From: Nitrococcus mobilis Nb-231
Lineage (GTDB): Bacteria; Pseudomonadota; Gammaproteobacteria; Nitrococcales; Nitrococcaceae
Length of the DNA stretch: 64,000 nucleotides
Direction: 5' to 3'
NCBI RefSeq assembly: GCF_000153205.1
Contig: NZ_CH672427.1
Coordinates: 478,623-542,622, forward strand
A program made the translations under genes and the position numbers. The notes below the pieces were generated by a model. It was not told where the DNA came from. It made no database searches and was given only the letters and a program-made list of their open reading frames with translations. Positions 8,414 through 17,311 of this stretch are shown here, piece by piece. Within the stretch, counting starts at the first letter, position 1, and every line of letters begins with the position of its first letter.

Positions 8414-9344
8414 TCGGACCTACCCAAGTTTTTGTAACTTATACAGATTAAATCAATAAATTTCACGCTTTCAAGCCTTAGAGCGGCGATTTCATACTCA
8501 GAATTTGATAGCGTAATCCGCCGCGTCCTCCCTTAAAACGCGGCTGTTTCCGTGCTTCTCAATGGTCCGATGGATCGCGAAAATCCCCAGATCAGCCTGA
8601 AAGCGTGCAACAAACGCTTGGCTGCCGATCGCGAGTCTCCGAGACCACCGCTCATCACGCACGGACTGCTCGGCCTTGAGTGCTTCCTCAATCCAGCTTC
8701 GATGAATCAGTTGAAGCCGTTGAAGATCCGGGATGCCCAACCGATCCATGAGGGCTGGTAATTAATGGCGCGGTAACGTGCGGGTGGATTCTGGATTTCC
8801 CGATAGCCAGAGGCTTCCCATTCCCGCGGATGATGAACGGCGCCTGCCCGCACCATGTTCAGATCGATATACGTGATACAGCGTGCCAGATGCTCGTCCG
8901 CCTCTATAGCGGTGGCATGATAGCGATCTTCCCAATAGGCACCCCGTCGTTGTTTTCTCTGGTTATAAGCTTGCGCGGTACGCCCGGCAATCAATTGCAT
9001 GCTCTTTGCAATTTCTCCGTGGCCCCGGTCCTGCACCAGCAAATGAATGTGGTTGGATGTGACGATAAAATCCAGGACGCAGAGACCGAACCGTTGGCGG
9101 GCTTTGAACAACCAACAACGCCACAATCGGCGGTCCCGCGCGAATTTGAGCAGAAACTGCTGGCGATGACAGCGGTGGGTAATGTGCCAAACATGACCGG
9201 AGCGCCAGTGACGATTTGCGCGTGGCATTGAGTTCCTTCCTTAGAACAGCGTTTTGAATGGGACAATAGTCCGTTTAAGCTGTGATTCAAGTGTTATTTT
9301 TTCACGGTTCTCTGATTTATCAAAGGATAATGCTGGTCCGACCC
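8411..9344. mobile_element. REP/RAYT-type element around a Y1 transposase
   Basis: GGGTCGGACC at 8411-8420 and its perfect inverse GGTCCGACCC at 9335-9344 enclose the frameshifted transposase. Such GGTCCGACC ends are common around REP-associated transposase genes. Flanks inside the element (8421-8497 and 9229-9334) are AT-rich and non-coding. Exact boundaries are uncertain. Confidence 0.55.
8498..9228 (-). pseudogene. REP-associated tyrosine (Y1) transposase, frameshifted
   Basis: The first 150 residues are a good Y1 transposase: HVWHITHRCHRQQFLL, then VTSNHIHLLV (HUH) and AYWEDRYHATAIE…YIDLNMVRAG. Near 8750 the frame shifts by one base. The remaining family C-terminus (MDRLGIPDLQRLQLIHRSWI, then EEALKAEQSVRDERW and AIGSQAFVARFQADLG) continues in another frame to 8498. 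One indel therefore separates it from a full-length gene of about 240 residues, and the loss looks recent. Confidence 0.85.
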
Positions 9345-9564
9345 CGGCTTCTCGCTCAGCTCAGTTGTACCCTTCAGGTTTGACTTCACCACTTATTGAC
9401 GTCGTAATGAGGTCGTCTGACAGGATTATGTTTTTACATTCCTCCTTTTGTGATTTTGTACTAAGGAATGCGTTGAAAGAGCCACGCCAGGATACCTCAT
9501 AACGTATTGTTGCCACGTAAAATTATGGCAGATCGATATGTGGCTATTTCAACAACCGCCTTAG
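9345..9564. other. AT-rich non-coding stretch before the IS5 element
   Basis: No gene seen. The stretch is poor in GC compared with the surroundings and lies between the RAYT-type element and the IS5 element. Confidence 0.5.
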
Positions 9565-10632
9565 GGAGACTCTGAACTATTCCCGGCCACGCCAGTATAA
9601 TTGCGGCATTGCCACCGACCCAGGCGGAACCGATGAAACAAACCACCTTTGCTTCGATGAGTTTTGCGGCCAAGAAGCGGCGCACGCGCCGGGAGAAGTT
9701 TCTCGCCGAGATGGAGCAGGTGGTGCCTTGGGCAAAACTGGTGGCGCTCATTGAGCTGCACTACCCCAAGGCGGGCCGGCGTGGCCGCCCGCCGATGCCG
9801 CTTGAGTCGATGCTGCGTATTTATTTCATGCAGCAGTGGTACGCGCTCTCCGACCCGGCGATGGAGGATGCGCTCTATGAGATCGAGTCGATGCGCCGCT
9901 TCGCCGGGCTTGAGCTCATCGACGACGCGCTGCCCGACGAGACCACGATTTTGAAATTTCGCCGCCTGCTGGAGCGCCACGGCCTGACTGCCCAGATGAT
10001 GAACGTAATCCACGACGTGCTCGCCGAGCGCGGGGCGCTGCTCAAGGGCGGCACTATGGTCGATGCCACGATTGTGCACGCTCCGGCCTCGACGAAGAAC
10101 AAGGCGCGCCGGCGCGACCCGCAGATGCACCAGACGCGGAAGGGCAATCAGTGGTATTTCGGCATGAAGATCCACGTGGGGGCCGATGTCAACAGCGGCC
10201 TTGCTCACACGGTTTCGGTGACTGCAGCCAACGCCTCGGACATCAGCCAATTGCCGCGCCTGCTGCGCGAGGACGACCGCGCGGTCTTTGGTGATAAGGG
10301 CTACGTCGATAACACCCTTAAGCGCGCGGCGCGCCGGGCGGGTGTCTACTGGGGCGTGTCCTTGAAAGCAAGCTCCAAGCACAAACTCACCGGTGCGAAC
10401 AAGCGCACCAACCGCAAGCGCTCTTCGGTCCGTGCCCGGGTGGAGCACATTTTCCGGGTGATCAAGCGCCAATTCGGTTACACCAAGGTGCGCTACAAGG
10501 GGCTTGCCAAGAATGCCGCACAGGTGTTCACGCTGATCGGCCTGACGAATCTGTATCTGGTGAGGAGGCAACTGGTGACGAGCTGACAGGCAAACTCCGC
10601 CTGCTTGCTCCGAAAAGGGGTTCAGCGGCGCC
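9565..10632 (+). mobile_element. IS5-family insertion sequence
   Basis: The transposase gene is enclosed by imperfect ends: GGAGACTCTGAACTATTCCC on the left and, inverted, GGCGCCGCTGAACCCCTTTT on the right, which share GG.G.C.CTGAAC. Element length is about 1.07 kb, as expected for the IS5 subgroup. No clear target duplication is visible, so the exact ends remain tentative. Confidence 0.6.
9633..10586 (+). CDS. IS5-family transposase (DDE)
   Basis: A 317-residue transposase starting MKQTTFASMSFAAKK. It has the IS5 N-terminal domain (RRTRREKFLAEMEQVVPWAK, then RGRPPMPLESMLRIYFMQQW) and the DDE core: Asp in GGTMVDATIV, Asp in AVFGDKGYVD, and Glu in RARVEHIFRVIKRQFGY with the Y-(2)-R-(3)-E-(6)-K type signature. 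The length is complete and no stop or frameshift is present, so it may be active. It catalyses cut-and-paste movement of its own element. Confidence 0.93.
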   Translation: MKQTTFASMSFAAKKRRTRREKFLAEMEQVVPWAKLVALIELHYPKAGRRGRPPMPLESMLRIYFMQQWYALSDPAMEDALYEIESMRRFAGLELIDDALPDETTILKFRRLLERHGLTAQMMNVIHDVLAERGALLKGGTMVDATIVHAPASTKNKARRRDPQMHQTRKGNQWYFGMKIHVGADVNSGLAHTVSVTAANASDISQLPRLLREDDRAVFGDKGYVDNTLKRAARRAGVYWGVSLKASSKHKLTGANKRTNRKRSSVRARVEHIFRVIKRQFGYTKVRYKGLAKNAAQVFTLIGLTNLYLVRRQLVTS

Positions 10633-10715
10633 AAACGGCCCCGTAAATCAGCACTCGGCGGCGGGAAACCGAGCATTTTTACCCTTCCTCTCGTCAGAGA
10701 CGAATGCGTTTGACT

Positions 10716-11252
10716 TCAGCTCGAATAGTTCAGACGTTCCTTAGTAGTTTGTATCCGTATGCTTGAAACGGGGACATCCGTTTTATAAACAATGTCTACT
10801 TCGGCCATTTTTCCCGCAGGATCTCCAGTGACAAATAATACTGTCATTTCGCAAACCCCGGGGCTTAGCGTCTTAACTACTCCAGTACTTCCCCTAACTT
10901 CCCAATTGGAATATGGCTCTGATAGATTCCTAGCGCTTTCCATAACAGCTAGGTACACCTGGTGATCGTCACACTCTCGGTAAACTGGTTCGAGATTAGT
11001 ATTTGGTGCATTATTGGTCTCAGATATTGTGTCTATTTTTTCTTCAATCCTTAGCACTTGCCCTGTTGTGCTTGTTGCCTCCTGACGATCCAGATAGTAG
11101 CCCACAATGGATAGTATTAGGCCGGCGACGCTCAATAACGCAAAAAGGCCAGTTGCAAATGGGTGGCGGCCACAGAATTCTACAAATGCATGCGCACTAC
11201 CCCCGAAACTAGATGCTTTTTTCTTGATATAGGGCCAAACATTATTTTTCAT
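10716..11252 (-). CDS. Hypothetical single-pass membrane protein
   Basis: A 178-residue protein: a basic N-terminus, one strong transmembrane helix at about 33-52 (FATGLFALLSVAGLILSIVG), then a soluble domain of unknown fold (YRECDDHQVYLAVMESARNL…VCEMTVLFVTGD). Two cysteines in the soluble part could form a disulfide if it faces the periplasm. Codon use is AT-richer than the neighbours, as in the gene at 3538. No family recognised; it stands alone beside the IS5 element. Confidence 0.6.
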   Translation of the reverse strand: MKNNVWPYIKKKASSFGGSAHAFVEFCGRHPFATGLFALLSVAGLILSIVGYYLDRQEATSTTGQVLRIEEKIDTISETNNAPNTNLEPVYRECDDHQVYLAVMESARNLSEPYSNWEVRGSTGVVKTLSPGVCEMTVLFVTGDPAGKMAEVDIVYKTDVPVSSIRIQTTKERLNYSS

Positions 11253-11298
11253 GCTCTAGTCTAATTGTCATTTCGGATCGGAAAAATCGAGAAGCCTG

Positions 11299-11496
11299 AC
11301 GGGATAGCGATATGCGGTCCATCGGGGGCCGGGCTCGATGCCCGGCTTCCGATGGACTTATCATTGCTAGTTCGACGGCGCTGCGCGCCCCACCGTGGCT
11401 GAGCGAAGGGGCCAGTGCGGCTCGAAGCCACATTCGGTAGCTGGTTGGCTTCATGGCTTCGATATGCCTCCCTTTAACCGCATATCGCTATCCCGT
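11299..11496. repeat. 198-bp element bounded by perfect 20-bp inverted repeats
   Basis: ACGGGATAGCGATATGCGGT at 11299-11318 is the exact inverse of 11477-11496. Next to the left arm is a nested stem (CCATCGG…CCGGG / CCCGG…CCGATGG, 11319-11356). No protein is encoded inside. Size, perfect ends and internal structure suggest a MITE-like element or a structured RNA. Confidence 0.75.
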
Positions 11497-11519
11497 TCGC
11501 CGGCGCGCATCGGCGACGA

Positions 11520-11544
11520 AATGTGTTGAGACAAAACGCGACCC
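11520..11544. repeat. Recurring repeat, copy D (3' half)
   Basis: AATGTGTTGAGACAAAACGC followed by GACCC matches the second half of the copies at 1739 and 5569 with two differences. It ends 21 bp 3' of the PEP-CTERM gene's stop and begins 23 bp after the inverted-repeat element. Confidence 0.75.
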
Positions 11545-11565
11545 TTGGACGACTCTGGCATATGA

Positions 11566-12237
11566 TCAGAGGGGTCTTGACACCCTAATGAACCCGAGGC
11601 CGGTTAGGCCGAGAAATATAAGAGCGATGGTTGTAGGCTCGGATACAGGTAGCGTAGGGAACTCCGGCGGCGCTGGACATTCCTGTTCCGATAGCATGGT
11701 ACAGTGGACGCCGGTTCCGAGGAACCTATAGCTTAAGATTTCCCGGCGGAAGATGCCCACGCCCGTGGTTGCCAACGCTCCTGAGTGTAGGTCGAAGTGC
11801 CCAGGTAACAGCGCGGAATGGTCGGCAGGCGTCAATGGGCCTGGCACGGTCTGATTTGGCCCCTCTGCGGTGATGTCGTACATGCCTGGGGCGCTCTTTA
11901 CCAGCAAATCTTCATGCGGTTCTATCAAATGTTCCGCTGTCAAGATAAAATCTACTATATCCTGATTGGGTGGTAGAGGGTCATTGATTGCGTCTGTATG
12001 GCCCGCAGTGACTAATACATCCCAAAACTTTAATCCTGGAACCGGCTGCGGCCCATGCAATACATCACCGGCTATCACAGCCCCGTGACCGCATTTTACT
12101 GCGTAGCCAGAGGGATTATCGTTCCCTCGGCATACTAAGGGAGCGCCGATCGACTCCCGCGTCGGAAGCCCTGTAGCCAGAATTATTATCAGGCCTATCA
12201 ACCATCTCGGAACTGAAGTTCTTGGATTCGATTGCAT
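11566..12237 (-). CDS. Secreted protein with PEP-CTERM-like sorting tail
   Basis: A 223-residue protein with an N-terminal signal (PRWLIGLIIILATGLPTRES) and a C-terminal tripartite tail VSEPTTIALIFLGLTGLG followed by FIRVSR. This is the layout of PEP-CTERM proteins, which an exosortase (EpsH/XrtA) processes and which are often linked to exopolysaccharide. The signature is SEP instead of the usual PEP. The mature region has no recognised domain. No exosortase gene is in the window, so it must be encoded elsewhere or the signal is idle. The recurring repeat lies directly 3'. Confidence 0.75.
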   Translation of the reverse strand: MQSNPRTSVPRWLIGLIIILATGLPTRESIGAPLVCRGNDNPSGYAVKCGHGAVIAGDVLHGPQPVPGLKFWDVLVTAGHTDAINDPLPPNQDIVDFILTAEHLIEPHEDLLVKSAPGMYDITAEGPNQTVPGPLTPADHSALLPGHFDLHSGALATTGVGIFRREILSYRFLGTGVHCTMLSEQECPAPPEFPTLPVSEPTTIALIFLGLTGLGFIRVSRPL

Positions 12238-12327
12238 GTCCTTCTCCTTTTTCTAAAATTGCCGATTCCCGTGCGTGGAGCTCAATGCCCCGGCAGGGGA
12301 CGCGAAGCGCAGCCACCGGGCGCTCAG

Positions 12328-12535
12328 CGCGATTCTGTTTCTCTATCGGCGGTGGTGTGGATTGATCAGGCGAATAAACCGCAACGCTTGATGGTGATGC
12401 TGACGCTGACGCGTGAAGACGATTGCGACATGCGTACGGCTCGGAAGCTTCGAGGCATACGGGCGTGAGCACGAGGTCGACTTATAAATACATGCTTAAC
12501 GGTAGGTGCCGCGGTGTGGTGGTGAGCCATGTGGA
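12328..12535 (+). pseudogene. Integron-type integrase remnant, same deletion (copy 2)
   Basis: The DNA aligns with 4113-4346: GCGATTCTGTTTCTCTAT, GATTGATCAGGCGAA, then TACGGCTCGGAAGCTTC. The translation reads WIDQANKPQRLMVMLT, then TREDDCDMRTARKLRG. The join between the N-terminal region and the C-terminal HTARKLLGH box falls at the same place as in copy 1, so both descend from one already deleted ancestor. Here later indels and a stop have broken the frame. Confidence 0.7.
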
Positions 12536-12696
12536 CCGGAAAGACGAATGGGGTGCGGTGCAGGTGGTACATTCTTGTGCCCCAGTTTTTGTCCTTTCTG
12601 TTCCCAATATAGTCGAAAGGGGAGCGCGCGCTATTGTCGGGTTCCACCCGGTGGGTAGGATAGTGTTTAGCGGCTGCGATGGAGGGGGAACCATTC

Positions 12697-13896
12697 GTGC
12701 GCAAGCTCTCGGTACTACTGATCTTGTCCATCGTCTCGGCGACGCTGATCAGCCTGGCCGCGCATCCCGAGCCCTACGAGCACCGGCTGCAGCGGGTCGC
12801 GCTCCAAGAAGCGCTGCCGCAGATGGCCGGTGTGCTCGCCCACGAGCCGGCGGCGGTGAAGGCCGTTTTTCTGCACTATGCCGGGAACGAGGCCCTGGTC
12901 CTCAACGCCCGCCTCGCATTGTTGCGGTATCCGGTAAAGACGCGGCGCATTCTCTCGCTCTACGGTACGGACCCGGCCTTCCAAGAAGCCCTCGGCGCCT
13001 ATGGCGCGAGCGTCATTCCGCCCATTGACTATTTCCTGGGTCATGACATCGGCACCCTGAAAGTGCTCAAGTTCGCCGGGGAGGCCGTAACGGCCGCCAG
13101 TCGGTTCTGGAAGGGGGGCGCCCCGGTACCGACCGAGCGGACAGCTGCCAACAACGACGGCGTGCTGGCGGCGCCCGGGCGGGGGCGCTATGCGATCGCT
13201 TTCATCCAAAAGGAAGGCCACGACTTTCTCGGCCAGTTCGTGGTGGATGCGGCGGGGCAGGTGCACTGGATCCAGAGTGAACGGGTGCTGCAGGGCATCA
13301 GCTCGTTCTTCGCCGGCGGTATCCGCTCGCTGGAGACGAAATACCGCACGGACGAGGAGGTTGGTACCGCTGACTATCTGTGGGCCGGTGTGGACGTGCT
13401 CGCCACCGCGGCGGCGGTCAAGGCGCTGCGGGTTAGCCGGACCGGTGCGGCTACGGCCGGTGCCGGAGCCGAGACCGTTGCGGCGGGCGGCCGCGGAGCC
13501 CGCGCAGCGGAGTCGGCTTCGCTGATGCGTCGTACCGCAGCGCTGGCGCCGGGCCTGATTCGAGCCGGCGGGCTTGGGGGGCGGATCGCGAAATACGGCG
13601 CGATTGCCGCCACGGCCTATATCGTGCTGCGGCATCCGAGCCTCATTACCGGTCTGGCCGGGGAGGTGGCCCGCCTCGCGGGTGTGCCGACATGGCCCGT
13701 GCAACTTACCGTCTGGTCGGTGCTGCTCCTGCCGGTGCTCTACCTCGGGGTGTTCCTGCTTCGCTTGGTGCTGCGCCCGCTGCTGTTCCTGGCCAGCGCG
13801 GTCGCGGCGGGTCTCGCCTGGCTCGAGCGGCGGGATAGGCGGGCGTCTGGCGGTTACGGTTCGAACTGGCGCAGCGCCTGCTCCAGCCAGCCGTAG
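12697..13896 (+). CDS. Hypothetical secreted/membrane protein
   Basis: The GTG at 12697 is preferred because a strong GGAGGGGG site lies 9 bp upstream; the frame also allows ATG 12679. The ~399-residue product has a signal-like N-terminus (KLSVLLILSIVSATLISLAA), then a soluble part with PEPYEHRLQRVALQEALPQM, and GRYAIAFIQKEGHDFLGQFV. An Ala/Gly-rich region and two hydrophobic C-terminal segments (about 330-375) follow. No family recognised. Its 3' end runs 43 bp into the opposing jetD relic, so the last residues may be acquired. The first ~50 codons are duplicated at 4502-4642. Confidence 0.65.
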   Translation: MRKLSVLLILSIVSATLISLAAHPEPYEHRLQRVALQEALPQMAGVLAHEPAAVKAVFLHYAGNEALVLNARLALLRYPVKTRRILSLYGTDPAFQEALGAYGASVIPPIDYFLGHDIGTLKVLKFAGEAVTAASRFWKGGAPVPTERTAANNDGVLAAPGRGRYAIAFIQKEGHDFLGQFVVDAAGQVHWIQSERVLQGISSFFAGGIRSLETKYRTDEEVGTADYLWAGVDVLATAAAVKALRVSRTGAATAGAGAETVAAGGRGARAAESASLMRRTAALAPGLIRAGGLGGRIAKYGAIAATAYIVLRHPSLITGLAGEVARLAGVPTWPVQLTVWSVLLLPVLYLGVFLLRLVLRPLLFLASAVAAGLAWLERRDRRASGGYGSNWRSACSSQP

Positions 13897-14386
13897 GCGA
13901 TGCGCTCCTGCTCCAGGCGTACGTTTTCTCCCAGGCGATTGGCCTGCAAATCTTCGAACAGGGCCTGTTCGGGGTCGGTGAGGCGGCTCAGGTGGCCTTC
14001 GAAGCGGCTCTCGCGCGGCTCCTTTACCCACAGGTGGCGATGCTGCGCCAGGGTGGCGCGGTCCGGCCGATGAGCGTGAGCGCGTCGTGCTCGCTGGGGA
14101 CGCTAATACTATCCGGCAGGCGGTTCGCGCCGTGCACCCGGTGGTTGATCCGGCGCCATTCGATGGCGTAGCCGGCACCGCGCTGCTCGCGGCTGCCGGC
14201 CTGCAGGCGCCGGATCCAGTCGCCGACCTCGCCGAAATGATCGGCGATTTCGCGCGCGGAGGGTCGCCTCAGGCGCAACCGTAGGGGAAAGAGGGGCTCG
14301 CCGCTGAGGCGGGCGCGCAGGATCTCCCCCCGCTCCCAGAGCCGTGTCACCTGCGCTCGCAGCTCGGCCGGAGTGGTCCAGCTCAT
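13854..14386 (-). pseudogene. jetD: JetD (DUF3322/DUF2220) relic of a Wadjet system
   Basis: The 5' part (14386-14024) reads MSWTTPAELRAQVTRLWERG…EPLFPLRLRLRRPSAREIAD…YAIEWRRINHRVHGANRLP, the N-terminal DUF3322 domain of JetD. After LTLIGRTA the frame breaks, and another frame down to 13854 reads LAQHRHLWVKEPRESRFEGH, then LSRLTDPEQALFEDL and LEQERIAYGWLEQAL, the extreme C-terminus of JetD. About 200 residues between them, which include the TOPRIM-like nuclease core, are missing. The ATG overlaps the jetC stop (ATGA), as in intact operons. Confidence 0.8.
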
Positions 14387-17292
14387 CGGCCGGCCGAGGA
14401 GACGGCCGCGCTTTGCTCCGCAGCCGCTACGCCACCGCCGCGGGCGGCTTTCTCGGTTCGGTACTCCTCGATGGTGAGGTTGCGCAGCATGGATTCGCGG
14501 CCCTCGGCGTTGTGGACGAAGCCGACGCTCGCCACGTAGGGTTCGATGATGTGGATCTTCTGCAGTGGCGTGACGACGAGCAACTGCAGGTTGAGCCGCC
14601 TGAACAGCTCCAACCCGTAGCGCGCCGATTCGTCCGAGCCGCGCCCGAAAGCCTCGTCGATGACCACGAAGCGAAACGAGCGCGAGCGGGTCTCACCCCA
14701 CTCCAGGCCGAACTGGTAGGCCAGGCTGGCGGCGAGCACGGTGTAGGCGAGCTTTTCTTTCTGGCCGCCGGATTTGCCGCCTGAGTCGGTGTAGTGTTCG
14801 TATTCGGCGCTGTCTTCGCGCCAGCGCTCGGAGGCGGAGAAACCGAACCAGTTGCGCACGTCGGTGACTTTGCGGGTCCAGCGCCGATCCAGCTCGGTGC
14901 TGCCTTCCCGTCCCCGGAACCGCTCGATGATGTGTTTGACCTGCAGGAACTTGGCCTCGGAGTACTGTGCTTCCTCGGAGCCGGTAAACGTGCCCTCGGT
15001 ACAGGCGCGCAGCTCCTGCTGGAAGTCGCGGATTTCGGGGTCGGCGGCGGTCTCGGCGAGCAGCGTGATGTAGCGGTTGGGATTGTAGTCGATCTCGTGC
15101 AGGGAGCGGTTAATGGTCTCGATACGCTCCTTGATCGCCTCGCGCTCGCGGTTGAGCTGGCCCTGGAAGCTCGCCACCTCGCGGATGGTGTTCTCGTTGA
15201 GCAAGGCTTTGAAGCGGGCCTCGAAGCGCGGCAGATCGTCAGCGCGCAGGCGCTCCAGCATGCCCGCGTACTCGGCGGCGGAGTCGATGCTGACATCCAC
15301 CTCCTGGGTCTCCAGCGGATAGGCGTTCTGGTAGGAACGCATGGCGTCGATGACGCTGTCGCGCAACCGGTCGAGCCGCCGCTGCTCGGCGTCGATGCGC
15401 TTTTGCAGCCAATCCCGCAGCTCGCTTTGACGGTTGTCGCAGGACTCGACGGTCAGGCGGTGTTCGCCGAGGGCCTCCGCTTGCATGGCCTCGAGCCGAG
15501 GGAAATAGCGGGTGCGCAGCGCCTGCGGCGTCGCGACGAGCTGCTGCCGGGTCTCTTCCAACGCCAGTCGGGCCGCCTCGTGCTTGCTCTCGGCGGCGGC
15601 CTGCTCGCGCTGCGCCCGGGTGAGCGCCTCCTCGGCCCGCTCGATCGCCGCCTCCAAGCTCTGAAGCTGCTCCTCCAGCGCGCGCAGGATGTCCGACTCC
15701 ACCTCCAGGCGGCGGCGCTCTTCCTCCAGTCGCTCGATTTCGGTCACCAGCGGGCGCCAGTCCAGCTCGCGGAAGTCGCTGAACATGGCGAGGTTACCGA
15801 GCTTCTGCAGCCGCGTCTGCAAGCGCTTTTGCTCGGCTTGCTGGGTGGCGATCTCGCGGCCCACGGCCTGCATGCGCTGCTCCAGGTGGCCGGCCTGCTG
15901 CTCCAGCGCAGCGATCTTGGCCTCGTTGGTCCAACCGAGGATGTAGCGGGAACGGTCGTCGAGGCGGTGGCGGTCGTCTTTTTCATGGCGATCGCCGCCG
16001 GCTTTGATCTGGCCGGCCCGAGTAATGGCCCGCTGCTCGCGCCGGAAGCGTGCCATGTCCTCACAGCAGGCGTAGTCGAAGCGCCGCACCAGCTCCACCT
16101 CCAGCCAGGGATAGAAGGCGGAGTCGGGGCGGATGGCGAGCTTGCGCACCAGCGATTCCGGGTGCCGCTCAGCGGGTTCCGCCGCCCGCCGCTCAAGGAC
16201 CCGGAAATAGACCAACCGGCCGCTGAGGTGGGTGGCGTTCACCCACTCGGCGATTCGGGCGTAGTGAGCGTCGGGCACCAGCAGCGACAGCCCGAAGCTA
16301 TGCAGCAAGCGCTCCGCGGCACCCTCCCAGTCCCGGGCCTCCGCACGCACTTGGATCAGCTCGCCGGCGAAGGGTACCGCCTCCTCGTTGAGCTCCAGGA
16401 CTTCACAGAGCCGCTCACGGATGGCGAGCATCCGGGCGGGGATGTTGGAGCGGCGTTGGCGCAGGGACTCCAGTTCGGTCTGGAGCCCGCCGTGCTCGGT
16501 CTTGAAGCCGTGGAATTCCACATTGGCCTCGGTGAGCCGATTCTGCACCTGCTCCAGGTGCGGCTCGCAGGCCGCGCGCTCGGTCTCCAGCGCACGGCGG
16601 TTGGCAAGGAACGCCTCAGCCCCGGCCGGCTCGGGCAGCTCCAGCTCCCGGGCGAGGGCGTTGTATTGCTCGGCGCGCTTGCGGCGAGCGTGCCGCTCCC
16701 GCTGCCGTTCGACGGTCTCGGCCTTGAGGCGCTCCAAGCGGTCGCCGCCGTTCTCGGCGATGGCGCGCTTGAGCTCGTCGCGACGGCTCTGCTCGCCGCG
16801 CCGCGCGTCCTGCAACTCGACGATGCGGTTGCCGCAGCGGGTCAGTTCCTGGTCCAAGTTGTCCATGCGCCGCGTCAGCAGTTCACCTTTAAGTGCGGCG
16901 AAATAAGGCCGCAGGGCATCGCGGCAGGCGCGCAGGGTCTCGATCTCGCCGGCGAGTTCGGCGTGACGCTGCGCATCCGCTACCAGCGGTTCCAGGGCCT
17001 CGACCTGCGCCTTGGCCTTGAGCACCGCCGCGTGGGCGCGGTTGAGGTCATCGAAGTGGCCGATCAGCGCTTCGATACGGGGCTCGACCGGAAAGGCCTC
17101 CAGCATGTGACCGCGGACGAAGTCGGTAAGGTTGCCTACGGACTTCATCGATACGGTCTGGTTGAACAGCTCCAGGGCCTGCTCGTGGCCCAAGCCGAAC
17201 CGGCGCCGAAAGGCGGCCCCATACGGAGGGAAAGTCTCGTGCAGCTCGACATCGGTCAGACCGCGCAGGCGCTTGCACAGGTCGTCGTTCAT
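14383..17292 (-). pseudogene. jetC: JetC SMC-like ATPase without its Walker A half
   Basis: An open frame of 969 residues. It opens in the middle of the family pattern (VELHETFPPYGAAFRRRFGL, then QALELFNQTVSMKSVGNLTD). Long coiled-coil arms follow with a hinge-like region around 380-470, then the C-terminal ATPase lobe: signature SGGKSGGQKEK (837-847) and Walker B/D-loop VVIDEAFGRGSDES (876-889). JetC/MksF-type proteins normally begin with ~190 residues bearing a GxxGSGKS Walker A; that part is absent, so ATP hydrolysis is not expected. The coding frame is otherwise undamaged, which implies a recent deletion or retention for another reason. Confidence 0.8.
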
Positions 17293-17311
17293 AGGATCTT
17301 TGCGGTGATGG

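Noticed and set aside
9561-10676. 371-codon minus-strand frame opposite the IS5 transposase
   Set aside because: His/Arg-rich shadow; the plus strand has the DDE motifs.
12715-14178. 487-codon minus-strand frame opposite the 12697 gene
   Set aside because: Arg/Pro-rich composition typical of a high-GC shadow; no family pattern, while the plus strand has a ribosome site and signal peptide.
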